DNA of 34,000 nt from contig NZ_LGHL01000093.1 of assembly GCF_001908205.1 (NCBI RefSeq), positions 1 to 34,000 of the forward strand, written 5' to 3'. This DNA comes from Bradyrhizobium sp. NAS80.1. GTDB lineage: Bacteria > Pseudomonadota > Alphaproteobacteria > Rhizobiales > Xanthobacteraceae. The notes beneath the pieces were generated by a model. The model did not search any database and was not told where the DNA came from. It saw nothing but the letters and a program-made list of their open reading frames with translations. Below are positions 22,583 to 31,136 of the stretch, one piece after another; position 1 is the first letter of the stretch, and each line of letters opens with the position of its first letter. A program made the translations under genes and the position numbers.

Positions 22583-25310
22583 TTCATTCGTTCTGCCCAG
22601 ATGGAAAGCCGGACCTCAGCTCTAGGCGAGCGCCGGCCGGCGACTCAAGGACCATTCCTTTTTCCCTTTTCGACATCTGCCTTGGCCGCGATGGTCCGCA
22701 GCCTGCTGTCGAGTACCGCGCTGGCGCGCACGAGCACCGCCGCGGCGCTGCTCGCCGGGGTATGTCTGGGTCCCACCGCCACGCAGGCGCAAGACGCGAC
22801 CTGGCTCGCCAATCCTGGCTCGGCGGATTTCAATGCCGCCGCCAACTGGAGCCCGGCCACGGTGCCGACCGGCACTGCCTTCTTCGGTACGTCCAGCACC
22901 ACCAACCTGTCGTTCTCGGCCTTCAACACCACGATCGGCGGCTGGACGTTCAATGCCGGGGCGTCGGACTACACGTTCACCGCCGGTGGCGGATTTTTCC
23001 ATCAACTTCACCGACGCCGGCATCGTGATCAATGGCGGCAGCGCCAGCATCACTTCCAGCGTTGGCCTCAATTTCTTCAACGCCAGCACGGCTGGCAGCG
23101 CCACCATCATCAACACCGGCACCGGGACCATTGACTTCAATGACACGAGCACGGCCGGCAGCGCCCACATCACCAACAACTTCACAGTGGACTTCTGGAA
23201 CAGCAGCTCGGCAGGCAATGCCAGCTTCACCAACAACTCCACCCTCGGTTTCGCCGACACCAGCACGGCCGGCAGCGCCGACATCACCAACAACGGGACA
23301 GTCGCTTTTTCCGACACCAGCACGGCCGGCGGCGCCAGCATCACCACCAACAGCGGCGGCCGTACTCTCCTAAACGGTAGCGCCAGCGGAGGAACTGCGC
23401 GGTTCATCCTGAACGGCACCGGGCTTCTCGACCTTTCATTTCTCGCGACCGGCGGCACCACGGCCGGCTCGATCGAGGGCACTGGCAGTGTTTTTGTGGG
23501 CTCGAAGAACCTGGCGGTTGGCGGCAACAATTTCTCGACAACGTTTTCCGGCGTCATCCAGGACGGCGGTCTCGGCGGCGGCGCCGGCGGCTCCCTGACC
23601 AAGACCGGCACCGGCACACTGACGCTGTCGGGCATCAACACCTATACCGGCGCGACTACGGTCGATGCCGGCACGCTGGCGGTGAACGGCTCGATCGCCA
23701 CGTCCAGCCTGCTGACGGTCAATGCCGGCGGCACGGTCAGAGGCAACGGCACCATCGGCAATCTCACCGTCAATGGCGGCACCTTCGCGCCCGGCGATGG
23801 AACGGCTGGAACGTCCATGAATGTCGCCGGCAGCCTGGCTTTCGCGTCGGGCGCGATCTACCTCGTGCAGGTGAACCCGACGACGGCCTCGTTCTCTACC
23901 GTTAGCGGCACCGCGACACTCGGCGGTGCCACCGTGCGCGCGAGTTTCGCGCCCGGATCCTATGTCGAGAAGCAGTACACGATCCTGACCGCCGGCAGCA
24001 TCAGCGGCACGTTCGATCCGACCGTGGCCAACAGCGGCCTGCCGTCGGGTTTCAAGACCACGCTGAGCTATGACGGCACACATGCCTATCTCGATCTCGC
24101 ACTCGGCTTTGTCGCGCCGTCAGGCACCGGCCTTTCCGGCAATCAGCAGAATGTCGGCAATGCGCTCACGAACTTCTTCAACAGCAATGGCAGCATCCCG
24201 ATCGTGTTCGGCAGCCTCACGCCGGCCGGGCTGACTCAGCTCTCGGGCGAAGTCGGCAGCGGCTCGCAGCAGACCACGTTCAACGCCATGAGCCAGTTCA
24301 TGGGCCTGCTGACCGATCCCCTGATGGGGCGCGGCAACGGCATCAACGGCGCGATGTCGGCGCCGGGATATGCGGAGGAAAGCGCCAGCGCCTATGCAGC
24401 GAGCCGCAAGCCCAAGGATGCGCTGGCGATGTTCACCAAAGCGCCGCCAGTTCCCTTCGTGCCGCGCTGGAGCGTGTGGGCGGCGGGTTACGGCGGCTCG
24501 CAAACCACCAACGGCAATGCGGTGGCCGGATCGAATGACACAAGGAGCAGCATTTTCGGCACCGCCGTCGGCGCGGACTACCTGTTCTCGCCGAATACGC
24601 TTGCCGGTTTTGCGCTTGCCGGAGGCGGCACGAATTTCAGCGTCAACAATCTTGGAAGTGGACGCTCCGACCTGTTCCAGGCAGGCGCGTATCTGCGTCA
24701 CACCAACGGCGCAGCCTATGTCACTGGCGCGCTGGCCTATGGATGGCAGGATATCACCACCAATCGCGCCGTGACCGTCGCCGGCCTCAATCAGCTGCGC
24801 GCGGAGTTCAATGCGAATGCCTGGTCCGGCCGGCTGGAAGGCGGCTATCGTTTTGTCGCGCCATGGGTCGGCGGCCTCGGCTTCACGCCTTATGCGGCGG
24901 CCCAGTTCACGACGTTCGACCTGCCGGCCTACACGGAGCGGGCGATCACAGGCTCCAACACCTTTGCGCTGGGCTACGCCGCGAAAAGCGTCACCGATCC
25001 GCGCAGCGAGCTCGGTATCCGCACCGACAAATCCCTCGCCATGACAGACGGCATTCTCACGCTGCGCGGCCGTCTTGCCTGGGCACATGATTTCGATCCG
25101 AACCGCACCATTGGGGCGACCTTCCAGTCACTGCCGGGCGCGAGCTTCGTCGTCAACGGCGCGGCGCAGGCAAGTGACTCGGCGCTCGCCACGGCGTCCG
25201 CCGAAATGAAATGGACCAGCGGCTGGTCGGCCGCGGCGAGCTTCGAAGGCGAGTTCTCCAACCTCACCCGCAGCTACGCCGGCAAGGGCATGGTTCGCTA
25301 CGCTTGGTAG
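22580..25310 (+). pseudogene. Classical autotransporter AT1, frameshifted in the passenger at a T5 run
   Basis: Type Va secreted/surface protein; corrected length 909 residues. Start ATG 22580 follows GGCGGGGGT. A long signal region ends in TATQAQ. The frame opened at the ATG reads to YTFTAGGGF, then runs out of homology at TTTTT (22994-22998). Removing one T joins it to FSINFTDAGIVINGG and the rest of the passenger: STAGSA repeats, then the passenger-associated repeat LTLSGINTYTGATTVDAGTL with GNGTIGNLTVNGGT. The C-terminal ~270 residues are the outer-membrane autotransporter barrel (WAAGYGGSQTTNGN, LPGASFVVNGAAQ), ending GMVRYAW with the C-terminal aromatic. As written no full protein is made. 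A sequencing error, decay or slippage-based switching are all possible. Followed 15 bp later by leader copy 2. Confidence 0.85.
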
Positions 25311-25324
25311 CCGGGGCCCCTGCA

Positions 25325-25503
25325 CGGTCAGATCGCCGCAGCCTGAACTGTGGCCGGCATGCCGCAATGCCGGTTGATCTCGTTCACACCCGCTCCGATC
25401 GCGGCATGTTTGGCGATCCTCAAATATTGGCCAAACAATTGCCTGCTAGCGACGCCTGACCGGCTCGATTGCCGGTTAATGTGCAGGGGCGGCGTGCAGG
25501 ATG
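25325..25503 (+). repeat. Leader repeat, copy 2 (before AT2)
   Basis: Second copy of the 22407-22582 repeat, ending at the AT2 start codon ATGTTCA as copy 1 ends at ATGTTCA. It starts with GGTCAGATCGCCGCAGCC, still encoding the GQIAAA-stop end of the upstream regulator although no regulator gene precedes it. It holds the inverted repeat CCGGCAT/ATGCCGG (about 25351-25371), perfect here and imperfect in copy 1. Confidence 0.85.
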
Positions 25504-27963
25504 TTCACTACGGAAAGCTGGGTCTCCATTCCTAACGGCCGGGGACAGACTCGTGCCCGATGGCTGCTGACAGCGAGCGCAGTAGCGCTGGCATTGATCG
25601 GGTCTTCTCCCGCGGCTCGTGCGGCCTGCGACCCTGCCGCCGCGAGCGGCGTGATTGCCACTTGCACTGGCGCGACCATTAACCAGGGCGACGGCGCGCC
25701 CGGAACCAGCGCGGACCCCCCAGGCTACGGCTATGGTACGGGTGCCGAGACCAACCTGACGGTCAACGTGCTGTCGGGCGCCAGCGTTACAGGTACGAGC
25801 TTCGGTATCTTCGCCGACACCGTTACCGTGGTCAATTCGGGCACCATCCACAGTGATTTCGGCGCGGGCATCAGCGCCGTCACCGCTACCGTGACCAATT
25901 CGGGCACCATCTCCGATTATTTCGGCGCGGGCATTACCGCCGGCACCGCCACCGTGATCAATTCCGGCACCATCTCCAGTTTATTCGGCGCGGGCATCGT
26001 CGCCAGCAGCGCTACCGTGACCAATTCGGGCACCATCTCGGCGTCGAGCAACGGCATCATCGCCAACACCACCGTTACCGTGGCCAGTTCCGGCACCATC
26101 TCGGCTGGAAACGTCGGCATCTCGGGCATCACCGCCGCCACCGTAACCAATACCGGCACCATCTGGGGCGGGTTCGCGGGCATCGTCGGCGCCACCGCCA
26201 CCGTGACCAATTCCGGCACCATCGGGAGCTCTGGCTCGGGTATCGGCGCGGCCAACGCTATCGTGAGCAATTCCGGCACCATCACGGGCGCGTCGGGCGC
26301 GGGCATCGTCGGCGTCTTCAACGCGACCGTGACCAATACCGGCACCGTTTCGGGCGGGACCTACGGTATTACATCCCTATTCGCCGCCACCGTGACCAAC
26401 TCGGGCACCATCTCGGGCGGCGACACCGGCATTAATACCTCTGGTGCTGCCGTCGTGACCAACTCCGGCAGCATCTCGGGCGGGAGCACCGGCATAACCA
26501 GCGTCGCCGCGACCGTGAACAATACCGGCATCATCTCGGGCGGGGCTTACGGCATTTTCTCGGCCCTCACCACCGTGACCAATTCCGGCACCATCAGCGG
26601 CAATGTCGGCATCGCCTCAACGTTCTTCGGCGCCAACGTCACCAATTCCGGCACCATCATCGGCACGGGCGGCACCGCGCTGCAGTTCTCGGGCAATGAC
26701 GACACGCTGACGCTGCTGCCGGGCTCGCGCATCATCGGCGCGATCAACATGGGCGGCGGCGCGGACGTGGTGAACTTCACTGCCGGCCGCGACGCCTCCT
26801 GGCTGGTGACGTTGGACAACTTCACCGGCACGATCAACGGCTCCGGCGACGCGCCATTCGTCGTTCGCGGAAACCAGATCGCTACGCTCGATCCGACTCC
26901 CTTCGCGATGGCCGATCGCACCCTGATGGATTTCACCCGCAGCATTTCGGGCATTCTCGGCTCGCTCGGCGGCACCGGCGCGGCACAAAACGGGCCGCTC
27001 TCCTCAGCCTTCGCGCCTGATGACTCGATTGCCCAGCGCGTCGACGCCTTCGCGGGGATCCCGGCGCTCGCCTATGCGAACGACGCCATTCTGTTCAAGA
27101 GCCCGACCGTGGTGACCGCCGACGGCCGCAGCGTGTGGGCGCGCGGCTTCGCCGGCCAGCACGCGCAAGATGCTGACGGCGTGCTGCTGCGCTCGAGCAC
27201 GACGTTCGCGGGCGGCGCGGTCGGCTTCGACCTGCTGGCGCAGCCCGACCTGCGGCTCGGGGCTTTCGTTGGCGGCGGGCAGACCGTCCTCTCGCTCGAC
27301 AAGGGCGCCGGCAATACCAGGACCGACACCGGGTTCGGCGGCCTCTACGGCCGTTATGCGTTCACGTCCTTCGGCGCCCCCTCGACGCTCGAGGTCGCGC
27401 TGCACGGCGGCACCGGCACCAACGCGGTCTCGCGCACGGTCAACAACAATCTCGGCCTCGAGGTCGCGACCGCCAGCTACAACAGTTCGTATGTGAGCCC
27501 GGAAGCGAAATACTCCGTCAATGTTCCGCTGTGGTCGCAATACACGCTTACGCCATCATTCGGGGTGCGCTACGTGGCGGGCTTTTTCGACGGATATACC
27601 GAGGCCGGCGCGACCGCACCGCTGACGGTCGCGGGCCGCACGATCCAGAACATCGAGGAGCGCGGCGAGTTGAAGCTGACGCGCGCGACGCCGGTTGGAC
27701 CTGATCTCCTGCTCACCAACGTCTACGTGGGCGCGCTCGGCATCGAACGGCTTGGCGACGTCACGGTCAATACGGTGCTGCTCGGCGCGAGCCTGCCGTT
27801 CATCACGCCGGGGAAGAACAACGTGGCGGGCGTCCTGGGCGGCGGCGGATTCGAATGGCGCACGCGCAAGGGCGTCTCGTTCTTCGGCGCCGCCGAGGCG
27901 ATCGGCATGTCGGATTCGAGCACCGTCGTCAGCGCGCGCGGCGGGCTGCGGGTGGCGTTCTGA
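25501..27963 (+). CDS. Classical autotransporter AT2 with 14 passenger repeats
   Basis: An intact 820-residue type V autotransporter. The signal peptide is about 1-41 (WLLTASAVALALIGSSPAARA). The passenger from about residue 105 to 390 is built from 14 units of about 20-24 residues with core A-T-V-T-N-S-G-T-I-S, a right-handed beta-helix ladder of low complexity. A conserved junction follows (GNDDTLTLLPGSRIIGAIN, FTGTINGSGDA), then the C-terminal barrel (about 540-820: SVWARGFAGQHAQ, GGLYGRYAF, ending GGLRVAF with terminal Phe). GGGGCGGCG precedes the ATG. Its leader duplicates that of AT1, so both are probably controlled alike. Function is likely adhesion or surface coating; the specific ligand cannot be told. 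Confidence 0.9.
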   Translation: MFTTESWVSIPNGRGQTRARWLLTASAVALALIGSSPAARAACDPAAASGVIATCTGATINQGDGAPGTSADPPGYGYGTGAETNLTVNVLSGASVTGTSFGIFADTVTVVNSGTIHSDFGAGISAVTATVTNSGTISDYFGAGITAGTATVINSGTISSLFGAGIVASSATVTNSGTISASSNGIIANTTVTVASSGTISAGNVGISGITAATVTNTGTIWGGFAGIVGATATVTNSGTIGSSGSGIGAANAIVSNSGTITGASGAGIVGVFNATVTNTGTVSGGTYGITSLFAATVTNSGTISGGDTGINTSGAAVVTNSGSISGGSTGITSVAATVNNTGIISGGAYGIFSALTTVTNSGTISGNVGIASTFFGANVTNSGTIIGTGGTALQFSGNDDTLTLLPGSRIIGAINMGGGADVVNFTAGRDASWLVTLDNFTGTINGSGDAPFVVRGNQIATLDPTPFAMADRTLMDFTRSISGILGSLGGTGAAQNGPLSSAFAPDDSIAQRVDAFAGIPALAYANDAILFKSPTVVTADGRSVWARGFAGQHAQDADGVLLRSSTTFAGGAVGFDLLAQPDLRLGAFVGGGQTVLSLDKGAGNTRTDTGFGGLYGRYAFTSFGAPSTLEVALHGGTGTNAVSRTVNNNLGLEVATASYNSSYVSPEAKYSVNVPLWSQYTLTPSFGVRYVAGFFDGYTEAGATAPLTVAGRTIQNIEERGELKLTRATPVGPDLLLTNVYVGALGIERLGDVTVNTVLLGASLPFITPGKNNVAGVLGGGGFEWRTRKGVSFFGAAEAIGMSDSSTVVSARGGLRVAF
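25818..26670 (+). repeat. Fourteen tandem coding repeats in the AT2 passenger
   Basis: DNA units of roughly 60-66 bp with shared core ACCGTGACCAATTCGGGCAC and variants. They encode the ATVTNSGTIS ladder. Unit lengths and sequences vary, so this is an old coding array, not a CRISPR: there are no constant repeats with unique spacers and the frame is kept throughout. Confidence 0.85.
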
Positions 27964-28000
27964 GAGGCCCCCCCGCAGAGCGGAGACGGGATCATTGATC

Positions 28001-28018
28001 GGGGATGTCCTCATCCCC
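28001..28018. terminator. Perfect hairpin between convergent AT2 and tetR genes
   Basis: GGGGATG (28001-28007), loop TCCT, CATCCCC (28012-28018). It lies 38 bp after the AT2 stop and 40 bp before the tetR-type stop. No U-tract follows, but position and symmetry suggest a bidirectional transcription stop. Confidence 0.5.
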
Positions 28019-28057
28019 GGGCATGTATATGCCTTCACAGCAAAGCTGCGGATCAGC

Positions 28058-28690
28058 TCAGATCGTTGGCAGCAGACGTCGTACCTCGGCAAGCAGTTCG
28101 GGAACGGCCTTCTTGTCGTTGGCGAGGTGCCTGAGCAACGCGCTCTGAAACAGGCCGTCGAATAGCGCATAGAGCGCAGCCGGGGACGAGACCGGTTGCC
28201 TGCCGCTCAGTTCGGCATAGCGCGACGCGACGCGCCAGATCATTGCTTCCAGGCTCTTGTCGATCTCGAGCACGTCCTTGCGAAATGCCGGCTCGAACAT
28301 CGCCTGCGAGCGCAAGTCATACCAGAGCCGGTGCATTGCGGCTTCGGTCTCGAGCGTCGCCGCGAGCTTGGCCAGAAATCCCTCGGTCAGCTCCTCGCGG
28401 CTCCGTGCCGAGACGACCACCTCGTCATATCGCGTTACGCACTTCGCCTTGTAGTGCCGGACGCAGCAGCAGATCAGGTCGAGCTTGTCGCTGAAGTAGT
28501 AGTGAAACACGCCGTGCGTGAAGGCCGAATTCTGCGCGATCTCGCGCAGGCTGGTGCGCGCGAAGCCAAGCTCACCCAGGGTTTCGAGCGCTGCTTCCGC
28601 AAGCTCGATCCGCCGCGCGTTGAACTTCTCGTCCCGCGGCACCTCTGCCACGGCCACGCGCTGGGCCGCTCCTGTCGCTCGCCGCGCCAT
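28058..28690 (-). CDS. TetR-family transcriptional repressor
   Basis: A 210-residue regulator with the start used here. The N-terminal helix-turn-helix is clear (LAEAALETLGELGFARTSLRE, split here; then IAQNSAFTHGVFHYYFSDKLDL). The C-terminal ligand domain (LWYDLRSQAMFEPAFRKDV, ALFDGLFQSALLRHL) resembles TetR regulators of acyl-CoA or hydrocarbon pathways. The start at 28690 is preferred because GGAGGAAAGG precedes it; an in-frame ATG at 28741 would add 17 basic residues. It is divergent from an SDR, a saccharopine-dehydrogenase-like gene and an acyl-CoA synthetase, with two paired palindromes in between, so it very probably represses that operon and itself. Confidence 0.9.
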   Translation of the reverse strand: MARRATGAAQRVAVAEVPRDEKFNARRIELAEAALETLGELGFARTSLREIAQNSAFTHGVFHYYFSDKLDLICCCVRHYKAKCVTRYDEVVVSARSREELTEGFLAKLAATLETEAAMHRLWYDLRSQAMFEPAFRKDVLEIDKSLEAMIWRVASRYAELSGRQPVSSPAALYALFDGLFQSALLRHLANDKKAVPELLAEVRRLLPTI

Positions 28691-28760
28691 TTTCGCGCCT
28701 TTCCTCCGTCTCTTCGTCACGACGATCATGTCGTGGTCCATCGCCTAGAGACCATCCTCT

Positions 28761-28797
28761 TTGACAACTGTCAAACTTTTACCTTGACAACTGTCAA
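28761..28797. promoter_or_regulatory. Paired operators TTGACAACTGTCAA for the TetR-type regulator
   Basis: Two identical 14-bp sites, each with perfect arms TTGACA and TGTCAA around a 2-bp centre, at 28761-28774 and 28784-28797, 23 bp centre to centre (about two helical turns). TTGACA also matches a sigma-70 -35 box, so binding could block promoters directly. Location is between the divergent regulator and its probable operon. Confidence 0.7.
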
Positions 28798-28829
28798 GCA
28801 TCGGGACGACGCTGCGCAACAAGAATTTG

Positions 28830-28848
28830 GACAGTCGTCAAGACTGTC
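28830..28848. promoter_or_regulatory. Third operator-like inverted repeat
   Basis: GACAGTC (28830-28836), GTCAA, GACTGTC (28842-28848), perfect arms. It shares the GACA/TGTC words of the paired sites 33 bp upstream but has wider spacing. It may be an auxiliary site for the same regulator. Confidence 0.45.
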
Positions 28849-29018
28849 TGACAAGCGGAGGAAATGCAACCGCCGGCGTCGCGCCGCCGGAACGGACTTG
28901 CCTGCCGTTGCGCCGTTGCGGCGGCAGCCTGCCGGCACTGTGCTGCCGATCGCAGCACGCACCAAGCCGATCATCAGCCAACAGATCAGCCAAGAAATCA
29001 GCCAAGGGAGGACGTACG

Positions 29019-29834
29019 ATGAGTGAGAAGAATCTTGACGGCCGGAAAGCCCTGATCACCGGCGGGGCCCGCGGGATCGGGGCCGCCATTGCGCATGCTT
29101 TGGCGCGATCTGGTGCAGCCGTCATGATCGGCGACATCCTCGATGACGCAGGCCAGGCCACCGCGGCCGAGATCGCCAAGGCCGGCGAGAAGGCCGGCGT
29201 GAAGACCGGCTTCATACATCTCGACGTCACCGACGACGCGCAATGGGAAAAAGCTGTTGCCGCGACGGTCGCGACACTCGGCGGCTACGACATCCTGATC
29301 AACAACGCCGGCATCGAGATCACCTCGCTGGTCAGCGAGATCAAAGCTGAAGACGCGCGCCGGATGTGCGACGTCAACATCGTCGGCACGGTGCTCGGAA
29401 TGAAGCACGCATTTCGCGCGATGCGTCCGGGCGGGCTCGCCGGCAAGGGCGGCGCGATCGTCAACATCGCCTCGGTCGCGGCGACGATCGCCTTCCCGAG
29501 CATCGCCGTTTATTCCGGCACCAAATCGGCGGTCGATCGCATGACGCGGGTTGGCGCGATGGAAGCCGGCAAGCTCGGCTATGGCGTACGTGTCAACTGC
29601 ATCTATCCCGGGCTGATCCCGACCGACATGGGCATGCAGCTTGCCAATGACATCGTGAAGATCGGGCTGGCGCCCGACGTCAATGCCGCGGTCGGCTCGG
29701 TGGTGGAACAGACGCCGCTCGGCAAGCTCGCCGAGGTCGGCGACATCGCCGACGCTGCCGTGTTCCTGTGCTCAAACGATGCCCGCTTCATCACCGGCAT
29801 CGGCCTGCCGGTCGACGGCGGCATGGGCATGTAA
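29019..29834 (+). CDS. SDR family NAD(P)-dependent oxidoreductase
   Basis: A classical short-chain dehydrogenase of 271 residues. Cofactor motif TGGARGIG (about 14-21), NNAG (about 95-98), catalytic Ser in NIASVAA, and YSGTK (Tyr about 166, Lys about 170); it ends with the common GIGLPVDGGMGM. It probably oxidises or reduces an alcohol/ketone in a lipid or terpenoid-like pathway given its neighbours. GGGAGG lies 7 bp before the ATG at 29019; the frame is open upstream but that stretch has no family similarity. It starts the operon controlled by the divergent TetR-type gene; the next gene begins 37 bp after its stop. Confidence 0.92.
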   Translation: MSEKNLDGRKALITGGARGIGAAIAHALARSGAAVMIGDILDDAGQATAAEIAKAGEKAGVKTGFIHLDVTDDAQWEKAVAATVATLGGYDILINNAGIEITSLVSEIKAEDARRMCDVNIVGTVLGMKHAFRAMRPGGLAGKGGAIVNIASVAATIAFPSIAVYSGTKSAVDRMTRVGAMEAGKLGYGVRVNCIYPGLIPTDMGMQLANDIVKIGLAPDVNAAVGSVVEQTPLGKLAEVGDIADAAVFLCSNDARFITGIGLPVDGGMGM

Positions 29835-29871
29835 GCCCGCAACCCAACGACAACCATTTCGGAGAATCGCC

Positions 29872-30991
29872 ATGAGCGAGAAGAAGCCCGTCGTCGTCTA
29901 CGGCGTGTCCGGCTACACCGGGCGCCTGGTCTGCGAATACTTACGCGAATACAACATCCCCTTCATCGCGCCGCCGCGACGCCGCCAAGGTGAAGGCGGT
30001 GGTGGAGAAAATCCCGGGCATCGAGACCGCCGACTACGAGATCGTCGGTGTCGAGCACAATGTCGAGGCGCTGACGAAACTGTTCAGGGGAAGCAGGGTG
30101 GTCAGCAACATGGTCGGCCCGTTCATCAAATACGGATCGGAGGTCTTGGAAGCGGCGCTGCAGGCCGGATGTCACTACACCGATACGACGGGCGAACAGG
30201 ATTGGGTGTTGCAGGCACAGGAGCGCTGGGGCGCCAAATTCGCCGAAAGGGGCCTTCTGCTGTCGCCCAATCTCGCGCAGATGTACACGACCGGCGAAAT
30301 CGCCGCCAACATCTGCCTGGAGACGCCGGGCCTGGATACGCTCGACATCCTGGTGTTCTGGAAGGGCCTTCCGACCTACGCCTCGACGCAGACGATCTTC
30401 ACCATTCTCAAGGCCAACTGGTACTATCTCGAACAGAACAAGTATGTCGAATGGGACGTCACCGCGCGTGCGGACGTCGTCGTCCCCGGCCAGCACGAGA
30501 CCGCGATCGCGGTGCCCTGGGGCGGGACCGCGCACCCGGTCTGGTTCAAGAACGATCCGCGCGTGAGCAACTGCCGTGTGCTCGGTGGCGTTCTCTCCCG
30601 TCCCGTGATGGAGGGCGTGGTGCAGACCACGCAGATGGTGAAAGAGAAGATCAAGCCACTGCCGCCCGCGGAGCAGGAGAAGGCGCTGGCGGATATCGCT
30701 GCCACCCTGCAGGCCTCGATGCCACCGCGCGAGAATCCACGGGTCAACACGTCGATCGATTCGGTCCACGCCTCCGGTCCGCTCGGTCGCGCCCAGTGCG
30801 TGATCCACGGCAACTGCAACTACAAGCAAACCGGCATGCTGCAGGCCTATGCGGCGTTTTCGCTGCTGCAACAGGCGCCGCGGCGTACCGGATTCGCGTC
30901 CGGGTGCCAGGCATTCGGCCACCGTGAGCTGCTCGGACAGTTGCGCAGCTTCGGACTCGTCAGCAAGCCGATCCTGACGGTACAAGATTGA
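29872..30991 (+). pseudogene. Saccharopine-dehydrogenase-like reductase, frameshifted near the N-terminus
   Basis: Corrected length 373 residues. MSEKKPVVVYGVSGYTGRLV shows the GxxGxxG-type Rossmann start of the saccharopine dehydrogenase/trans-acting enoyl reductase superfamily. After EYNIPFIA the frame is lost: homologous sequence resumes two bases out of phase at RDAAKVKAVVEKIPGIETADYEI, the lesion lying at about 29968-29977, consistent with a net loss of two bases. The downstream frame (usable GTG at 29990) is intact to the stop, with GPFIKYGSEVLEAALQAG and a C-terminal GNCNYKQTGMLQAYAAFSLL. A protein from 29990 would lack the cofactor motif. In related clusters such enzymes accompany SDRs and acyl-CoA ligases; the substrate is unknown. 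Four-base and larger alternatives for the lesion cannot be excluded. Confidence 0.85.
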
Positions 30992-30997
30992 AACGCC

Positions 30998-31121
30998 GGC
31001 GGGTGACGCCTAAAGCATGATCCGGAAAAGTGCGAAGCGGTTTCCGAAAAGATCATGCTCAAACAATAACCTAAAGCGCGATGACGATTCATCTCGTCGC
31101 GCTTTAGCGGCGTCACCCGCC
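30998..31121. repeat. Nested palindromes: outer 13-bp stem enclosing two repeat hairpins
   Basis: GGCGGGTGACGCC (30998-31010) pairs perfectly with GGCGTCACCCGCC (31109-31121); TAAAGC/GCTTTA extend it. Inside lie the GAGCATGATC-family repeat (31014-31060, relative at 14666) with its AAACAATAACCT tail, and a hairpin AAAGCGCGA (31073-31081) with TCGCGCTTT (about 31096-31104). The whole 124 bp can fold as a cruciform-like three-way junction. It sits between the reductase pseudogene and the acyl-CoA synthetase. Confidence 0.8.
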
Positions 31122-31136
31122 ACATGAGGGACGATC

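Noticed and set aside
22432..23028. 198-codon plus-strand frame within the leader and AT1 start
   Set aside because: It runs through the repeat and out of frame with AT1; its similarity to 25350-25535 comes from the duplicated DNA leader, not from a protein.
25818..26670. Repeat array as a CRISPR
   Set aside because: Units are coding, in frame, variable throughout and without unique spacers; no cas genes nearby.
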